DNA of 64,000 nucleotides. Origin: Flavobacterium gelidilacus DSM 15343. GTDB lineage: Bacteria; Bacteroidota; Bacteroidia; Flavobacteriales; Flavobacteriaceae. The DNA is taken from assembly GCF_000422685.1 (NCBI RefSeq), contig NZ_KE383904.1:320257-384256 (forward strand). The letters are read 5' to 3'. This document shows positions 15,319 to 23,927 of this stretch, piece by piece; position 1 is the stretch's first letter, and each line of letters starts with the position of its first letter. Under the pieces are notes generated by a model that saw only the letters and a program-made list of their open reading frames with translations, was not told the origin of the DNA and did no database searches. The position numbers and the translations under genes were made by a program.

Positions 15319-16068
15319 CTATAATTTTGCTTCAGATTTTTTTACAATTTTTTCAATTCTTTTATCTAAATCACCCATTAATTCAGTTAACGCACTTTCA
15401 CACATTGGTAAAATCTTTTCTGGTTTCATAACTGGTATACCTTTAACCATTACACCCGTTTTTTTAGAATTTTCACCTTCACTAAAAGCAAATACTTTTT
15501 CTCCTTTTTTGTTGTATAATGCAATTCTAGTTGTTGCTCTCATTTTTATCGACATTGTTTTACCAATACCAAATCCTTTTTGAAAGCTAAAGTCAATATA
15601 TACAAACATTACACCGTCTGCTTCATTTTCAAACATTTTTGCAACAGCTACTTCATTTGATTTTCCTAAAATACCTTCATAAAGATATTTGTAACCAGGA
15701 AACATTAAATAATCTAAAGCGTCATAAGTAGTATTACCTGAACCTTCATTATATGCTTGATAAGCTTTATTTTCAGTAACTACATTTTCGGGTAATAATT
15801 CAAAAGGAAAACTTTTAGAATACTCATTAAAGAAATTTGTATGATATGTTTCTAAAAGAGGAGCTAAATTAAAGTTTGGATCATTTCTTAAGTCCAATAA
15901 TTCTTTCATCATTTCGCCAGCTGGAATTTCTAAAGCCGAATAATCGACCATTTTATTTGCATAAAAAGTAACAACGGCTACTTTCTTTTTTTGAGCTGTA
16001 ACAGTTTGAGCTATAGAAAATAGCATTACAACATAAATAATTGATTTTAATAATTTCATTTTTTTCAT
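15319..16068 (-). CDS. Secreted protein of unknown function
   Basis: A 249-residue protein with signal peptide ending TVTAQ, so exported. I do not recognise the family. The mature part begins KKKVAVVTFYANKMVDYS, a beta strand typical of proteins with a Rossmann-like or CsgG-like core, and ends in a charged helix (LGDLDKRIEKIVKKSE). There are two possible starts, 16068 and 16059; both give a signal peptide. It is a single-gene unit with its own terminator. Confidence 0.6.
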   Translation of the reverse strand: MKKMKLLKSIIYVVMLFSIAQTVTAQKKKVAVVTFYANKMVDYSALEIPAGEMMKELLDLRNDPNFNLAPLLETYHTNFFNEYSKSFPFELLPENVVTENKAYQAYNEGSGNTTYDALDYLMFPGYKYLYEGILGKSNEVAVAKMFENEADGVMFVYIDFSFQKGFGIGKTMSIKMRATTRIALYNKKGEKVFAFSEGENSKKTGVMVKGIPVMKPEKILPMCESALTELMGDLDKRIEKIVKKSEAKL

Positions 16069-16125
16069 TTTTTATTTGGCTGTAAATGTATACTTTATTT
16101 TTATTAATTCTATTTATTTTTTCCA

Positions 16126-16156
16126 ATTGCCAAATTCCACAATTAGACTATATTTG
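16126..16156 (+). promoter_or_regulatory. Promoter of the ABC-F gene
   Basis: ATTG at 16126-16129, a 19-base spacer, TATATTTG at 16149-16156. The ~62-base leader contains two copies of CGATTCTT and a perfect 14-base palindrome TTCGAAATTTCGAA (16183-16196). Confidence 0.7.
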
Positions 16157-16225
16157 CACCTTCAAAATCGATTCTTCGATTCTTCGAAATTTCGAACAAT
16201 CAAAAAATAGAACAATCTAAACAAA

Positions 16226-17863
16226 ATGATTACAGTAAACGACGTAGCAGTAGAATTTGGTGGAACAGTACTCTTTAGTGATGTAACTTTTGCCATAAAT
16301 GAAACCGATAAAATTGCCTTAATGGGTAAAAATGGAGCAGGAAAATCTACATTGCTTAAGATTGTTGCTGGTCAAGACAAACCATCGCGTGGAAATATTT
16401 CGGCTCCAAAAGAAGCTGTTATAGCTTATTTACCACAACATTTATTGTCAAATGACGATTGCACCGTTATGGAAGAAACTTCAAAAGCATTTGCAGATGT
16501 TTTGGATATGAAGAAAGAAATTGACGAAATTAATGAGCAATTAACGATTCGTACAGATTATGAAAGTGATGCGTACATGAAATTAATCGAGAGAGTTTCT
16601 GAACTTTCAGAGAAATTTTATGCCATTGATGAAGTGAATTATGAAGCTGAAGTAGAAAAAGTATTAAAAGGTTTAGGCTTTGAACGTGAGGATTTTAGTC
16701 GTTTAACATCTGAATTTTCTGGTGGTTGGAGAATGCGAATTGAATTGGCCAAAATCTTATTAAAGAAACCTGATTTAATTTTATTAGATGAACCAACAAA
16801 TCACTTGGATATGGATAGTATTCAGTGGTTAGAAGACTTTTTAATCAATCAAGCGAAAGCTGTAATGGTAATTTCTCATGATAGAGCCTTTGTGGATAAC
16901 ATCACAAATAGAACTATTGAAGTTACAATGGGAAGAATTTATGACTACAAAGCCAAATATTCTTATTATTTAGAATTAAGAAAAGATAGACGAGTTCATC
17001 AGCAAAAAGCTTATGATGAGCAACAAAAATTTATAGCAGATAATCAAGCTTTTATTGATAGATTTAGAGGAACATTTTCAAAAACAGAATCGGTTCAATC
17101 GCGTGTAAAAATGCTAGAAAAAATTGTTCCAATCGAAGTGGATGAAGTAGATAATTCAGCTTTGAAATTGAAATTTCCACCTTCAGTTCGTTCAGGACAA
17201 TATCCAGTTGTGGTTAAGGATTTGCATAAAAGTTATGGTGAGCATGTGATTTTCAAAGACGCGAATATCGTAATTGAAAGAGGTGAGAAAGTAGCTTTCG
17301 TAGGTAAAAATGGGGAAGGAAAGTCAACAATGATCAAAGCCATTATGAAAGAAATCGAAATTAATTCAGGAAGTGTTGAAATTGGTCACAATGCTCAAAT
17401 TGGTTACTTTGCTCAAAATCAAGCATCCTTATTAGACGAAAGTGCAACTATTTTTGAGGTAATTGATAGAATTGCTGTTGGTGATGTTCGTACACAAATT
17501 AAAAACATATTAGGAGCTTTCATGTTTCAAGGAGATGATATTCACAAAAAAGTCAAAGTGCTTTCTGGTGGAGAAAAAACACGTTTAGCCATGATTAAAT
17601 TATTGTTAGAACCTGTTAATTTATTAATTCTGGATGAACCTTCTAATCACTTAGATATGAAAACCAAAGACATCATCAAAGATGCTTTACGAGATTTTGA
17701 TGGAACTTTAATCTTAGTTTCTCACGATAGAGATTTCTTGGACGGTTTAGCTACAAAAGTTTTCGAATTTAAAGATAAAAGAGTAATAGAACATTTCGAA
17801 GATTTAAATGGTTTCTTAGAACATAAGAAAATGGAAAGTATGAGTGAAATAGAAAAAAAATAA
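16226..17863 (+). CDS. ABC-F family ATPase (YbiT/YkpA-like)
   Basis: A 545-residue soluble protein with two ABC domains and no membrane part. First domain: Walker A GKNGAGKST, signature FSGGWRMRIELA, Walker B LILLDEPTNHLD. Second domain: GKNGEGKST, LSGGEKTRLA, LLILDEPSNHLD. Between them is the P-site tRNA-interaction linker (about residues 240-310, charged and helical). ABC-F proteins act on the ribosome in translation or antibiotic protection. This one is of housekeeping size and has no antibiotic-resistance context, so a translation role is more likely. Confidence 0.92.
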   Translation: MITVNDVAVEFGGTVLFSDVTFAINETDKIALMGKNGAGKSTLLKIVAGQDKPSRGNISAPKEAVIAYLPQHLLSNDDCTVMEETSKAFADVLDMKKEIDEINEQLTIRTDYESDAYMKLIERVSELSEKFYAIDEVNYEAEVEKVLKGLGFEREDFSRLTSEFSGGWRMRIELAKILLKKPDLILLDEPTNHLDMDSIQWLEDFLINQAKAVMVISHDRAFVDNITNRTIEVTMGRIYDYKAKYSYYLELRKDRRVHQQKAYDEQQKFIADNQAFIDRFRGTFSKTESVQSRVKMLEKIVPIEVDEVDNSALKLKFPPSVRSGQYPVVVKDLHKSYGEHVIFKDANIVIERGEKVAFVGKNGEGKSTMIKAIMKEIEINSGSVEIGHNAQIGYFAQNQASLLDESATIFEVIDRIAVGDVRTQIKNILGAFMFQGDDIHKKVKVLSGGEKTRLAMIKLLLEPVNLLILDEPSNHLDMKTKDIIKDALRDFDGTLILVSHDRDFLDGLATKVFEFKDKRVIEHFEDLNGFLEHKKMESMSEIEKK

Positions 17864-17877
17864 GTTTATTTATATTT

Positions 17878-17915
17878 AAAAAAAGCAGTTTAGATAATTA
17901 CTAAACTGCTTTTTT
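17878..17915. terminator. Bidirectional terminator
   Basis: Left arm 17878-17893 (ending AAAGCAGTTTAG), loop ATAATTA, right arm CTAAACTGCTTTTTT (17901-17915), between the convergent ABC-F and DoxD-DoxA genes. Confidence 0.9.
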
Positions 17916-17921
17916 ATTACT

Positions 17922-18941
17922 TTATTTTTTTTGAATAGTGTGTTCCCAAAAAGCACCACTTATATCTGTAATTTTAAGATTATATGAACCATTTGGTAAG
18001 TTTTTTAAATTTTCATCTTTAAGTGTCAGTTTAGCTTTTGCACCTAACGGAATTATTAAACTATGCTTTCCTGGTTTAATTTTTGCGACATAATAATTAG
18101 CAATATTATCATTTTGCAACAATGCTAAATCTTCTTGATTATATTCTAAAATACTTTCATTTTGGCTGTTTAGCAATTCAATTTTAATAGTCCACGAACC
18201 ATAAACATCAACACCTTCTGTTCTAAAAACGTCAAAAGATAGTTTATTATCAGTAATTATTCCCTCAGTGATTTCAAGTTTTGGTTTAACGGATTTGTTA
18301 TGTAATTTTCCCCATAATCCGCCATGAAAAATTTGATTAGTCATTAAAGTCATTCCTAAAATAAAAATAGAACCAATTAATACTACTTTAGGAAAAATAC
18401 TTTCTCTAACTGGTAAAATACCTGAAGCTAACCAAGAAAATGCTTTCTTTTTGGTAATGGAATAATTATTTTTCATCAAATAGTTATCTAAAGAATATTT
18501 TCCACTTCCTGTTAAGAATAATACAAAACCTGTTGCTATTCCTAATATACCAATTTGCCATTCATCTAAGCAAGTTGTACCAATCCAACCAGAACCGAGT
18601 AAAATACCCATTGCTAATCCAAAAACGCCAATACTCATTAGTCTTGTATATAAACCTAAGATAATAAATAAGCCAACAATGCCTTCAATGATGGTGAATA
18701 TTACCATGTTTATCCACAAAATATCAGGATTTTCAACCATATAAAGTATTATTGGTTTTATTCCTAAAGCATTAGGTAAAAAGTGATTGAATTTTTCTCC
18801 AATATATCCAGCAACATCTGGATCGAGTTTGTTTTCTAAAATAGTTCTTCTCCAAAAGGCAGAAAAATAAGTCCAACCTACTACTAATCTTAATGCTAAA
18901 GCCAAAAGCCCAGCATCATTTTTTATATTTATGTTTTTCAT
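17922..18941 (-). CDS. DoxD-DoxA-like membrane protein (TQO-type fusion)
   Basis: A 339-residue protein. Residues 1-190 form a DoxD/DoxX-like membrane domain with four or more helices (ALRLVVGWTYFSAFWRR, then IEGIVGLFIILGLYTRLMS). Residues 210-339 form an exported beta-rich domain like the DoxA subunit (DVYGSWTIKIEL, then the final ISGAFWEHTIQKK). In archaeal thiosulfate:quinone oxidoreductase these are two separate subunits; here they are one chain. Actual substrate in this organism is unknown. It ends at the bidirectional terminator and heads leftward alone or with the two small genes upstream. Confidence 0.75.
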   Translation of the reverse strand: MKNINIKNDAGLLALALRLVVGWTYFSAFWRRTILENKLDPDVAGYIGEKFNHFLPNALGIKPIILYMVENPDILWINMVIFTIIEGIVGLFIILGLYTRLMSIGVFGLAMGILLGSGWIGTTCLDEWQIGILGIATGFVLFLTGSGKYSLDNYLMKNNYSITKKKAFSWLASGILPVRESIFPKVVLIGSIFILGMTLMTNQIFHGGLWGKLHNKSVKPKLEITEGIITDNKLSFDVFRTEGVDVYGSWTIKIELLNSQNESILEYNQEDLALLQNDNIANYYVAKIKPGKHSLIIPLGAKAKLTLKDENLKNLPNGSYNLKITDISGAFWEHTIQKK

Positions 18942-19014
18942 TTTTTTTTATCTATACTATTAAAATTCCAGTTTAGAGCACTAACTGGTTATTGTTTTTT
19001 TGAGTAAAAAACAA

Positions 19015-19392
19015 TTATAGATAATCTTTAAAGTTTTGATAGAGAATGTATAAAGGAGTAGAATAAGCAGATACTTTTTTCTTTTCTTGAGGTAAAATAT
19101 AACTTGTCGCAAGATTTGCAGTTTCAAAGAATACTTCAAATTTTGGACTAATTATAGGTAAATACTTAACGTTTGATTTTTCTTTAGTACTACTTTTAAA
19201 AATAATATCTAAATTAGTACAATTAGCTTGACTTAAAGTTGATTTACTTTTGTTATGTACTTCAGTTTGAGGAACACCAAGTTCTGTTTCTATATAGTTA
19301 CGAACTTTGCAAGGAGATAACAATAACAATAAAACTAAACCTAATAATGGGAATATTGAATTTATATTTTTTATGTTTAATTTTTCTTTCAC
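19015..19392 (-). CDS. Small secreted or anchored protein of unknown function
   Basis: A 125-residue protein with one hydrophobic segment (IFPLLGLVLLLLLSPCK) followed by a polar exported region that starts VRNYIETELGVPQTEVHNKSK. The cysteine after LSP could be a lipobox or simply the end of the helix. No known domain is recognised. It lies 73 bases upstream of the DoxD-DoxA gene on the same strand and 66 bases after the haem-binding gene, so the three could be one transcript. Confidence 0.55.
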   Translation of the reverse strand: MKEKLNIKNINSIFPLLGLVLLLLLSPCKVRNYIETELGVPQTEVHNKSKSTLSQANCTNLDIIFKSSTKEKSNVKYLPIISPKFEVFFETANLATSYILPQEKKKVSAYSTPLYILYQNFKDYL

Positions 19393-19458
19393 AATGCAAA
19401 CTTACAAAAAATCAAATAAATAGTATTTCTAATTTTTCATTTAAAAAAGTTAATAAAA

Positions 19459-19914
19459 TTATTGGACTTTATTAATTTTCAATTCCATTTCTTTAAAATA
19501 ATTCACAAGAGCAGTTTGCTGCGTTTCAGTCAAAACAGCTTCTTTATGAATAATTGTATAACTTGATAAAGGCATTTCTCCTTTTTCAATTAATTCATAG
19601 CATTCTTCTAATTTATGAGCTTGTTTTTTGGCTGTATAAGTTCCGAATTCAGAAAAATTCAGGTGTTTTTTTCCGTCTTCAATGTGATTTTTGACAAACC
19701 ATCCAACAGGTTGCACATTCGTATACCACGGATAAACGCTTTGGTTTGAATGACAATCATAACAAGTTGCTTTTATAGTTGCCGCAATTTCAGTTGGCGT
19801 TTCATGAATTTTTAAGAAATCTTGATTAATATCAGTTACAGGATTTGTCTTATCAATTTGAAAAAACTGAATCACAACAAGAACCACTAAAAGGACAATT
19901 AGAACTTTTTTCAT
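19459..19914 (-). CDS. Haem-binding domain protein (cytochrome c-like, CxxCH)
   Basis: A 151-residue protein anchored by an N-terminal helix (VLIVLLVVLVVIQFF). The single haem motif CYDCH is followed by SNQSVYPWYTNVQPVGW, which is the signature of the Bacteroidota 'haem-binding domain' family. Haem would be attached in the periplasm. Position next to DoxD-DoxA suggests a shared redox function (inference). No axial methionine was assigned. Confidence 0.85.
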   Translation of the reverse strand: MKKVLIVLLVVLVVIQFFQIDKTNPVTDINQDFLKIHETPTEIAATIKATCYDCHSNQSVYPWYTNVQPVGWFVKNHIEDGKKHLNFSEFGTYTAKKQAHKLEECYELIEKGEMPLSSYTIIHKEAVLTETQQTALVNYFKEMELKINKVQ

Positions 19915-20019
19915 GAGAATTGATTTTAATAAAGATTAAAAGTACTATTTTTATAACAAATACAACTCAAATTGAAAATTTTAATTTTATTAAATGAATT
20001 AAATTAATATTAAATCTAA

Positions 20020-21471
20020 TTATTTCGTTTCAACAACAAATACGCCACCAATTCCGTCTGAACCATAAAGTGCAGCACCTTTTTCTGATGATATATATTC
20101 TATTTTTTTAATATTAAAGGGTTTTAAATTGTCAAACATTTTTTTTGATGCAATGGCATTGTTAATAATATATAATGGTTTTGTATCTTCATAAGTTCTT
20201 CTTTTACAGTAGAAAGTAATAATTTCAGGTAATTTATTTAATTTTTTAAAAAAGGATAAATCCATAGCATCACTAATATCTGCACCTCCCCATTCTACAA
20301 GTGTAAATCCTTTGCGTTCTATTGTTGGTAAAATTTGTTCTTTTATACGAGTTGTAGTTTCCAAACCATAAAATTCCATATAAACTCTAATTGAAGTTTC
20401 AGGCTTTGGATTTACTTTGTTCACTGAAACTTCATTACAAGCATCATTCACTAAAAAATGAATAAAATTATAGTTGTTTTGTTCTAAAATTGGTAGCCAA
20501 AACTGCACGAATTCATTAGTTTCAGTGGTGTTTAAACCAATATATTCTAGTTTTTCGATTAAGAAATCGGTTAACTTATCTTTTTCAACTACAAAACCAT
20601 TTTCATATTGATAATGTTCTGGTTCGAATGAAGTATCTCCATCCCAAAATAAAGAGGAATAATTTCGCTTAGTTTTGGTATCAAATAATTGTCCGTTTGG
20701 TTCTGCAATTACTTTCCAATTTTTATCATATTTTGGAAAAGTAGTTAGTAATTTTCCTTTAAAATCTAATGTTAAAGTGATTTCAGTTTTCTCTTTTGGA
20801 TATAAATAGATAACAGGTTTTTTAAATATAATGTTTTTATTTTCTGGATTTTTCTTTAAAGAAATGTCTATCACTTTTTGGTTTTCAATTAAAATTCTTT
20901 GAGAAATTGAACCAAATCGCGAATATAATAAAACATCATCTTTATGAGTTTCAATAGTATAATTCCCTAAAGAATCAGAATAAGTTATCTTTTTTGAGTT
21001 TAAATTTTCAATAGAAATTTTCAATGGATTTTTTTCACAATCAGTTATTTTTCCTGCAATAATTTTGTTTTTTCCTTTTGTATTTGGTTCATAACTATAA
21101 GCGTAGAGTTTATAAAGTTTAGCTAATTCTTTTTTAGAAATATCTTTTGAAGTAATTTCAATTGATCCATGTTTTCCTTTTTCGCCATATTTTGAAATTG
21201 ATGCTTCACCTTTTATAACATTTAGGGATTCTATTTTTTGTGGATCAAGATCATTCATCAATTCATAATCAACTAAATTTCCATTTAAGATTAGTAAAGG
21301 ATTATCACTTTTTAGGATTATTTTATTTTTGTTATTGATTTTCCAACCTTTGCTATTGGTTAAACTATCTTTATTAAGAATTGTTAATCCGTTTGCTTTT
21401 GGTAAACTATCCTGACCAAAAATTGTCAATGAGCTAAAAAATAGTATAAGAAGTAATTTGAATTTTGTCAT
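20020..21471 (-). CDS. Exported protein with two TonB plug-like motifs and a KPVIYLYP domain
   Basis: A 483-residue protein with a signal peptide (LFFSSLTIFGQ). About residues 60-110 hold a plug-like block (ESLNVIKGEASISKYGEKGK). Then comes a carboxypeptidase-regulatory-like beta domain (about 135-205), then a conserved unnamed domain starting KKPVIYLYPKEKTEITLTL (about 220-410). A second plug-like block ends the chain (EKGAALYGSDGIGGVFVVET). There is no beta-barrel, so it is not a receptor. It is the last gene of the ECF sigma locus. Function unknown. Confidence 0.65.
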   Translation of the reverse strand: MTKFKLLLILFFSSLTIFGQDSLPKANGLTILNKDSLTNSKGWKINNKNKIILKSDNPLLILNGNLVDYELMNDLDPQKIESLNVIKGEASISKYGEKGKHGSIEITSKDISKKELAKLYKLYAYSYEPNTKGKNKIIAGKITDCEKNPLKISIENLNSKKITYSDSLGNYTIETHKDDVLLYSRFGSISQRILIENQKVIDISLKKNPENKNIIFKKPVIYLYPKEKTEITLTLDFKGKLLTTFPKYDKNWKVIAEPNGQLFDTKTKRNYSSLFWDGDTSFEPEHYQYENGFVVEKDKLTDFLIEKLEYIGLNTTETNEFVQFWLPILEQNNYNFIHFLVNDACNEVSVNKVNPKPETSIRVYMEFYGLETTTRIKEQILPTIERKGFTLVEWGGADISDAMDLSFFKKLNKLPEIITFYCKRRTYEDTKPLYIINNAIASKKMFDNLKPFNIKKIEYISSEKGAALYGSDGIGGVFVVETK

Positions 21472-21481
21472 GTTATTTTTT

Positions 21482-21511
21482 TATCTGAAAATCTATTATC
21501 TGAAAATCTAA
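21482..21511. repeat. 15-bp tandem pair TATCTGAAAATCTAT/A
   Basis: Two consecutive 15-base units (21482-21496 and 21497-21511) between the NqrB-like gene and the plug-motif gene. Related word at 5350. Confidence 0.7.
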
Positions 21512-21520
21512 AAACTATTG

Positions 21521-22345
21521 CTACCAACTATATTTCTCACTTTTCCATATTTTATCAAAAATAATCGTCAATGGAGACATGAAAAGTAAAACCAAAACTG
21601 GTGCTGCGTAAAAATGATTAAAAGTTGTTAAATAGAAAGCAATTATAGCTAAAATTAAAGCAAATATAATTCTTCCTTTTTTATTATTTGGAGTTGTCAT
21701 TGGATCAGTTATCATAAAAAAAGTGAACAACATTAAAGTTCCATTTGTCATTTGATGCGTCCAAAAATCAATTGGCCAACCCAAATATAAGATATTTCTA
21801 ATGAATAATAATCCTCCAAAAGTTGCAATAAACGTTAGCGCAATGTCAATTCGTGCCACTTTTTTAATCACTAAAAATCCAAGTGAACCTATGATGAATA
21901 AATAGACAATATTGCTTCCCCATTGTCCTGGTGAAATCCAAGCGTGGTGCGAAAATAAAATTGTTCCGACAACACCAATATTTGCTGGGTTGAAAATGTG
22001 TTTTCCTTTATATCTAATTAGAAATTTAGAGCCAATTGCAAGTAGACTTGCTACTAAAATCCAATTCAAATTGTCAACTTTTAATAGTAAACAAAGTCCA
22101 AGCGAAGTAATTAAAGCGCTTTTCCAAGAACTATAATTTTTAGTTGTAAAATGACTAAATAACAATTGAAATACAATACAACTTGAAATCGTCAATCCAA
22201 TTTGAAATAGAAAATCTTTCGGAAAATCGTTGGCAAACAAAACTAGAACCAAGAAGCTTCCCAAAAATAAAATTTGAAAATGTCGAGCATCACTTAGTAA
22301 TGATAAAATGTTGTTTTTTGGAAATTCTAAAGTTGTTGTGTTCAT
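21521..22345 (-). CDS. Stand-alone NqrB/RnfD-family membrane protein
   Basis: A 274-residue polytopic membrane protein with about nine helices. The blocks RYKGKHIFNPANIGVVG and FFMITDPMTTPNN are characteristic of NqrB/RnfD, the membrane subunits of Na+-pumping NADH:quinone and Rnf complexes. The other Nqr/Rnf subunits are absent here. Translation could also begin at a GTG at 22366, but ATG 22345 is preferred; a spacer repeat lies just upstream. It sits between the DUF2330 and plug-motif genes in the sigma-factor locus. Flavin attachment cannot be judged. Confidence 0.8.
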   Translation of the reverse strand: MNTTTLEFPKNNILSLLSDARHFQILFLGSFLVLVLFANDFPKDFLFQIGLTISSCIVFQLLFSHFTTKNYSSWKSALITSLGLCLLLKVDNLNWILVASLLAIGSKFLIRYKGKHIFNPANIGVVGTILFSHHAWISPGQWGSNIVYLFIIGSLGFLVIKKVARIDIALTFIATFGGLLFIRNILYLGWPIDFWTHQMTNGTLMLFTFFMITDPMTTPNNKKGRIIFALILAIIAFYLTTFNHFYAAPVLVLLFMSPLTIIFDKIWKSEKYSW

Positions 22346-22361
22346 TTTTTTATTTTTAGTA

Positions 22362-22405
22362 GCCACAGATTTACTGATTTTAATTTTAGTCTGTGAATCT
22401 GTAGC
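22362..22405. repeat. Imperfect inverted repeat before the NqrB-like gene
   Basis: GCCACAGATT (22362-22371) and AATCTGTAGC (22396-22405) form a 10-bp stem with one mismatch, which becomes a G-U pair in the minus-strand RNA. It belongs to the short CACAGATT-type spacer words of the window. Confidence 0.5.
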
Positions 22406-22413
22406 ATATTTTT

Positions 22414-23910
22414 TTAGAATAAAAAACTTTTGATTGTTCCTAATTTTGGAAAAATGGTTTTTCTCTTATAAATCAAGAAAGAGACTAATGCTAATCCAGA
22501 AAGTAATAACAAGGTTGGAAGCGTTTTATTAGGTTTGTTTCCTTTTGAGAAGAAGAAGAAACCACCTTTTTTTGTTTCACTTTTCGTAGTTTTATAACCT
22601 AATTTGGTTCTGATTTCATTGGTGTAATCATCATACGAATCAATATCCCAATTTGTTAGATTTGCTAAAGTTTCCAATTCATTTTCTCTTCTACTTAAAA
22701 CATCATTGTAATATCTTTTTCCTTCTGAACATGTTTGCATATCAACATTTACAGAATGTTGCATGATATATCTTCCCTGAAAAGATTGTTGATCCATAGT
22801 TTCTTGAAACTGTAAATCCATTGGAAAATTAGCTCTATCATAACGTACATGTAAACGGGTAAAGAACAAATTTCCTTCATAATCGCTACCTTGATAACCT
22901 TGTGGTGTTCTGTAATTGGCAAAGAAAACTCCAGCATCTTTTAATTCAGCATAACTTGGTGGCGTTGTCGAACAAGGATCACACTTTTGATAATTGTGTG
23001 AACTTAAATCCCAAGCATATTCCGTGAAAACGGCATTTTTTCCGTGTTTTTTATATTGTTTGGTGAATAAATCTTTATAAAAGTCTTGGAATTTCGGACG
23101 CATGAAAGTCGGAATGTTTTTATCTGTCGGAATTTTTACAGTTCTATAATTTGTACTTTCAACTCTTCCATTTTTTGTAAAAGCATAAATGATTAAATCT
23201 TGTGCTCCATTTGCATTTGCCATTCCCAAGCGAATAGGTAACATGAACTTTTCACTTTCAAACGAAATTTGGATGGGACTTAATTCATCTCGACCTAGTT
23301 TTTTCATTTCAGCTAAATTGACTTTTACTACAAAAAAATTCATTTTAGATTTGATATAAGGTTCCAAAACTTCTTCGGCTTTAGCTGGAATTTTATAGTC
23401 ATTTTGAAGCAACCAAGTTTTTAAACCTGTAGATTCTTTGGCTGATAAGATTAAAATGTCATATTCCCCAACCGTGTATTTTGCTTCTATGGTAACTCCT
23501 AATTCTTTTTCTTTTTTACGTTCAGCTACACTTGAATTAAAAGAAACACTTTTTGTAACAACCATTTCATCATACATTATTCTTGGCTCACAAGGATGTT
23601 CATCATAATATTCTACTAATCTTGGTTCTGAATATTTATTTAGCTTGTTAAAAATGTCTTTTTTAACGACTTTAATATCATTTTCTTTTAACACTGTTGG
23701 CACAGGAATTACGATGGCAAAATCTTTAACATCACCTTGAAAATCACTATTCATGGTTATTGTGCTTTTATTTCCATCACGTACTAAAATAACTTCAGAA
23801 GCTTGATTAAAAATTTTGATATCTCCTGTGGAAACATAAAATCCACAGAACGATTGTAGTAATGGTAGCGCTGTAAATACTATCAAAACAAGGATTACTT
23901 TCTTTTTCAT
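22414..23910 (-). CDS. DUF2330 domain protein
   Basis: A 498-residue exported protein with signal peptide (LVLIVFTALPLLQSFCGFYV) and a C-terminal membrane anchor (TLLLLSGLALVSFLIYKRK). The DUF2330 region is indicated by the early block STITMNSDFQGDVKDFAIVI and PVPTVLKENDI. It has conserved cysteines (HPCEPR, KCDPCSTTP) that could form disulphides. It is 17 bases after the VWA gene, so it is co-transcribed with it. The function of DUF2330 is unknown; the usual companion of such proteins is a VWA or electron-transfer gene (inference from this locus). Confidence 0.8.
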   Translation of the reverse strand: MKKKVILVLIVFTALPLLQSFCGFYVSTGDIKIFNQASEVILVRDGNKSTITMNSDFQGDVKDFAIVIPVPTVLKENDIKVVKKDIFNKLNKYSEPRLVEYYDEHPCEPRIMYDEMVVTKSVSFNSSVAERKKEKELGVTIEAKYTVGEYDILILSAKESTGLKTWLLQNDYKIPAKAEEVLEPYIKSKMNFFVVKVNLAEMKKLGRDELSPIQISFESEKFMLPIRLGMANANGAQDLIIYAFTKNGRVESTNYRTVKIPTDKNIPTFMRPKFQDFYKDLFTKQYKKHGKNAVFTEYAWDLSSHNYQKCDPCSTTPPSYAELKDAGVFFANYRTPQGYQGSDYEGNLFFTRLHVRYDRANFPMDLQFQETMDQQSFQGRYIMQHSVNVDMQTCSEGKRYYNDVLSRRENELETLANLTNWDIDSYDDYTNEIRTKLGYKTTKSETKKGGFFFFSKGNKPNKTLPTLLLLSGLALVSFLIYKRKTIFPKLGTIKSFLF

Positions 23911-23927
23911 GATTTATTATTTTTAAA

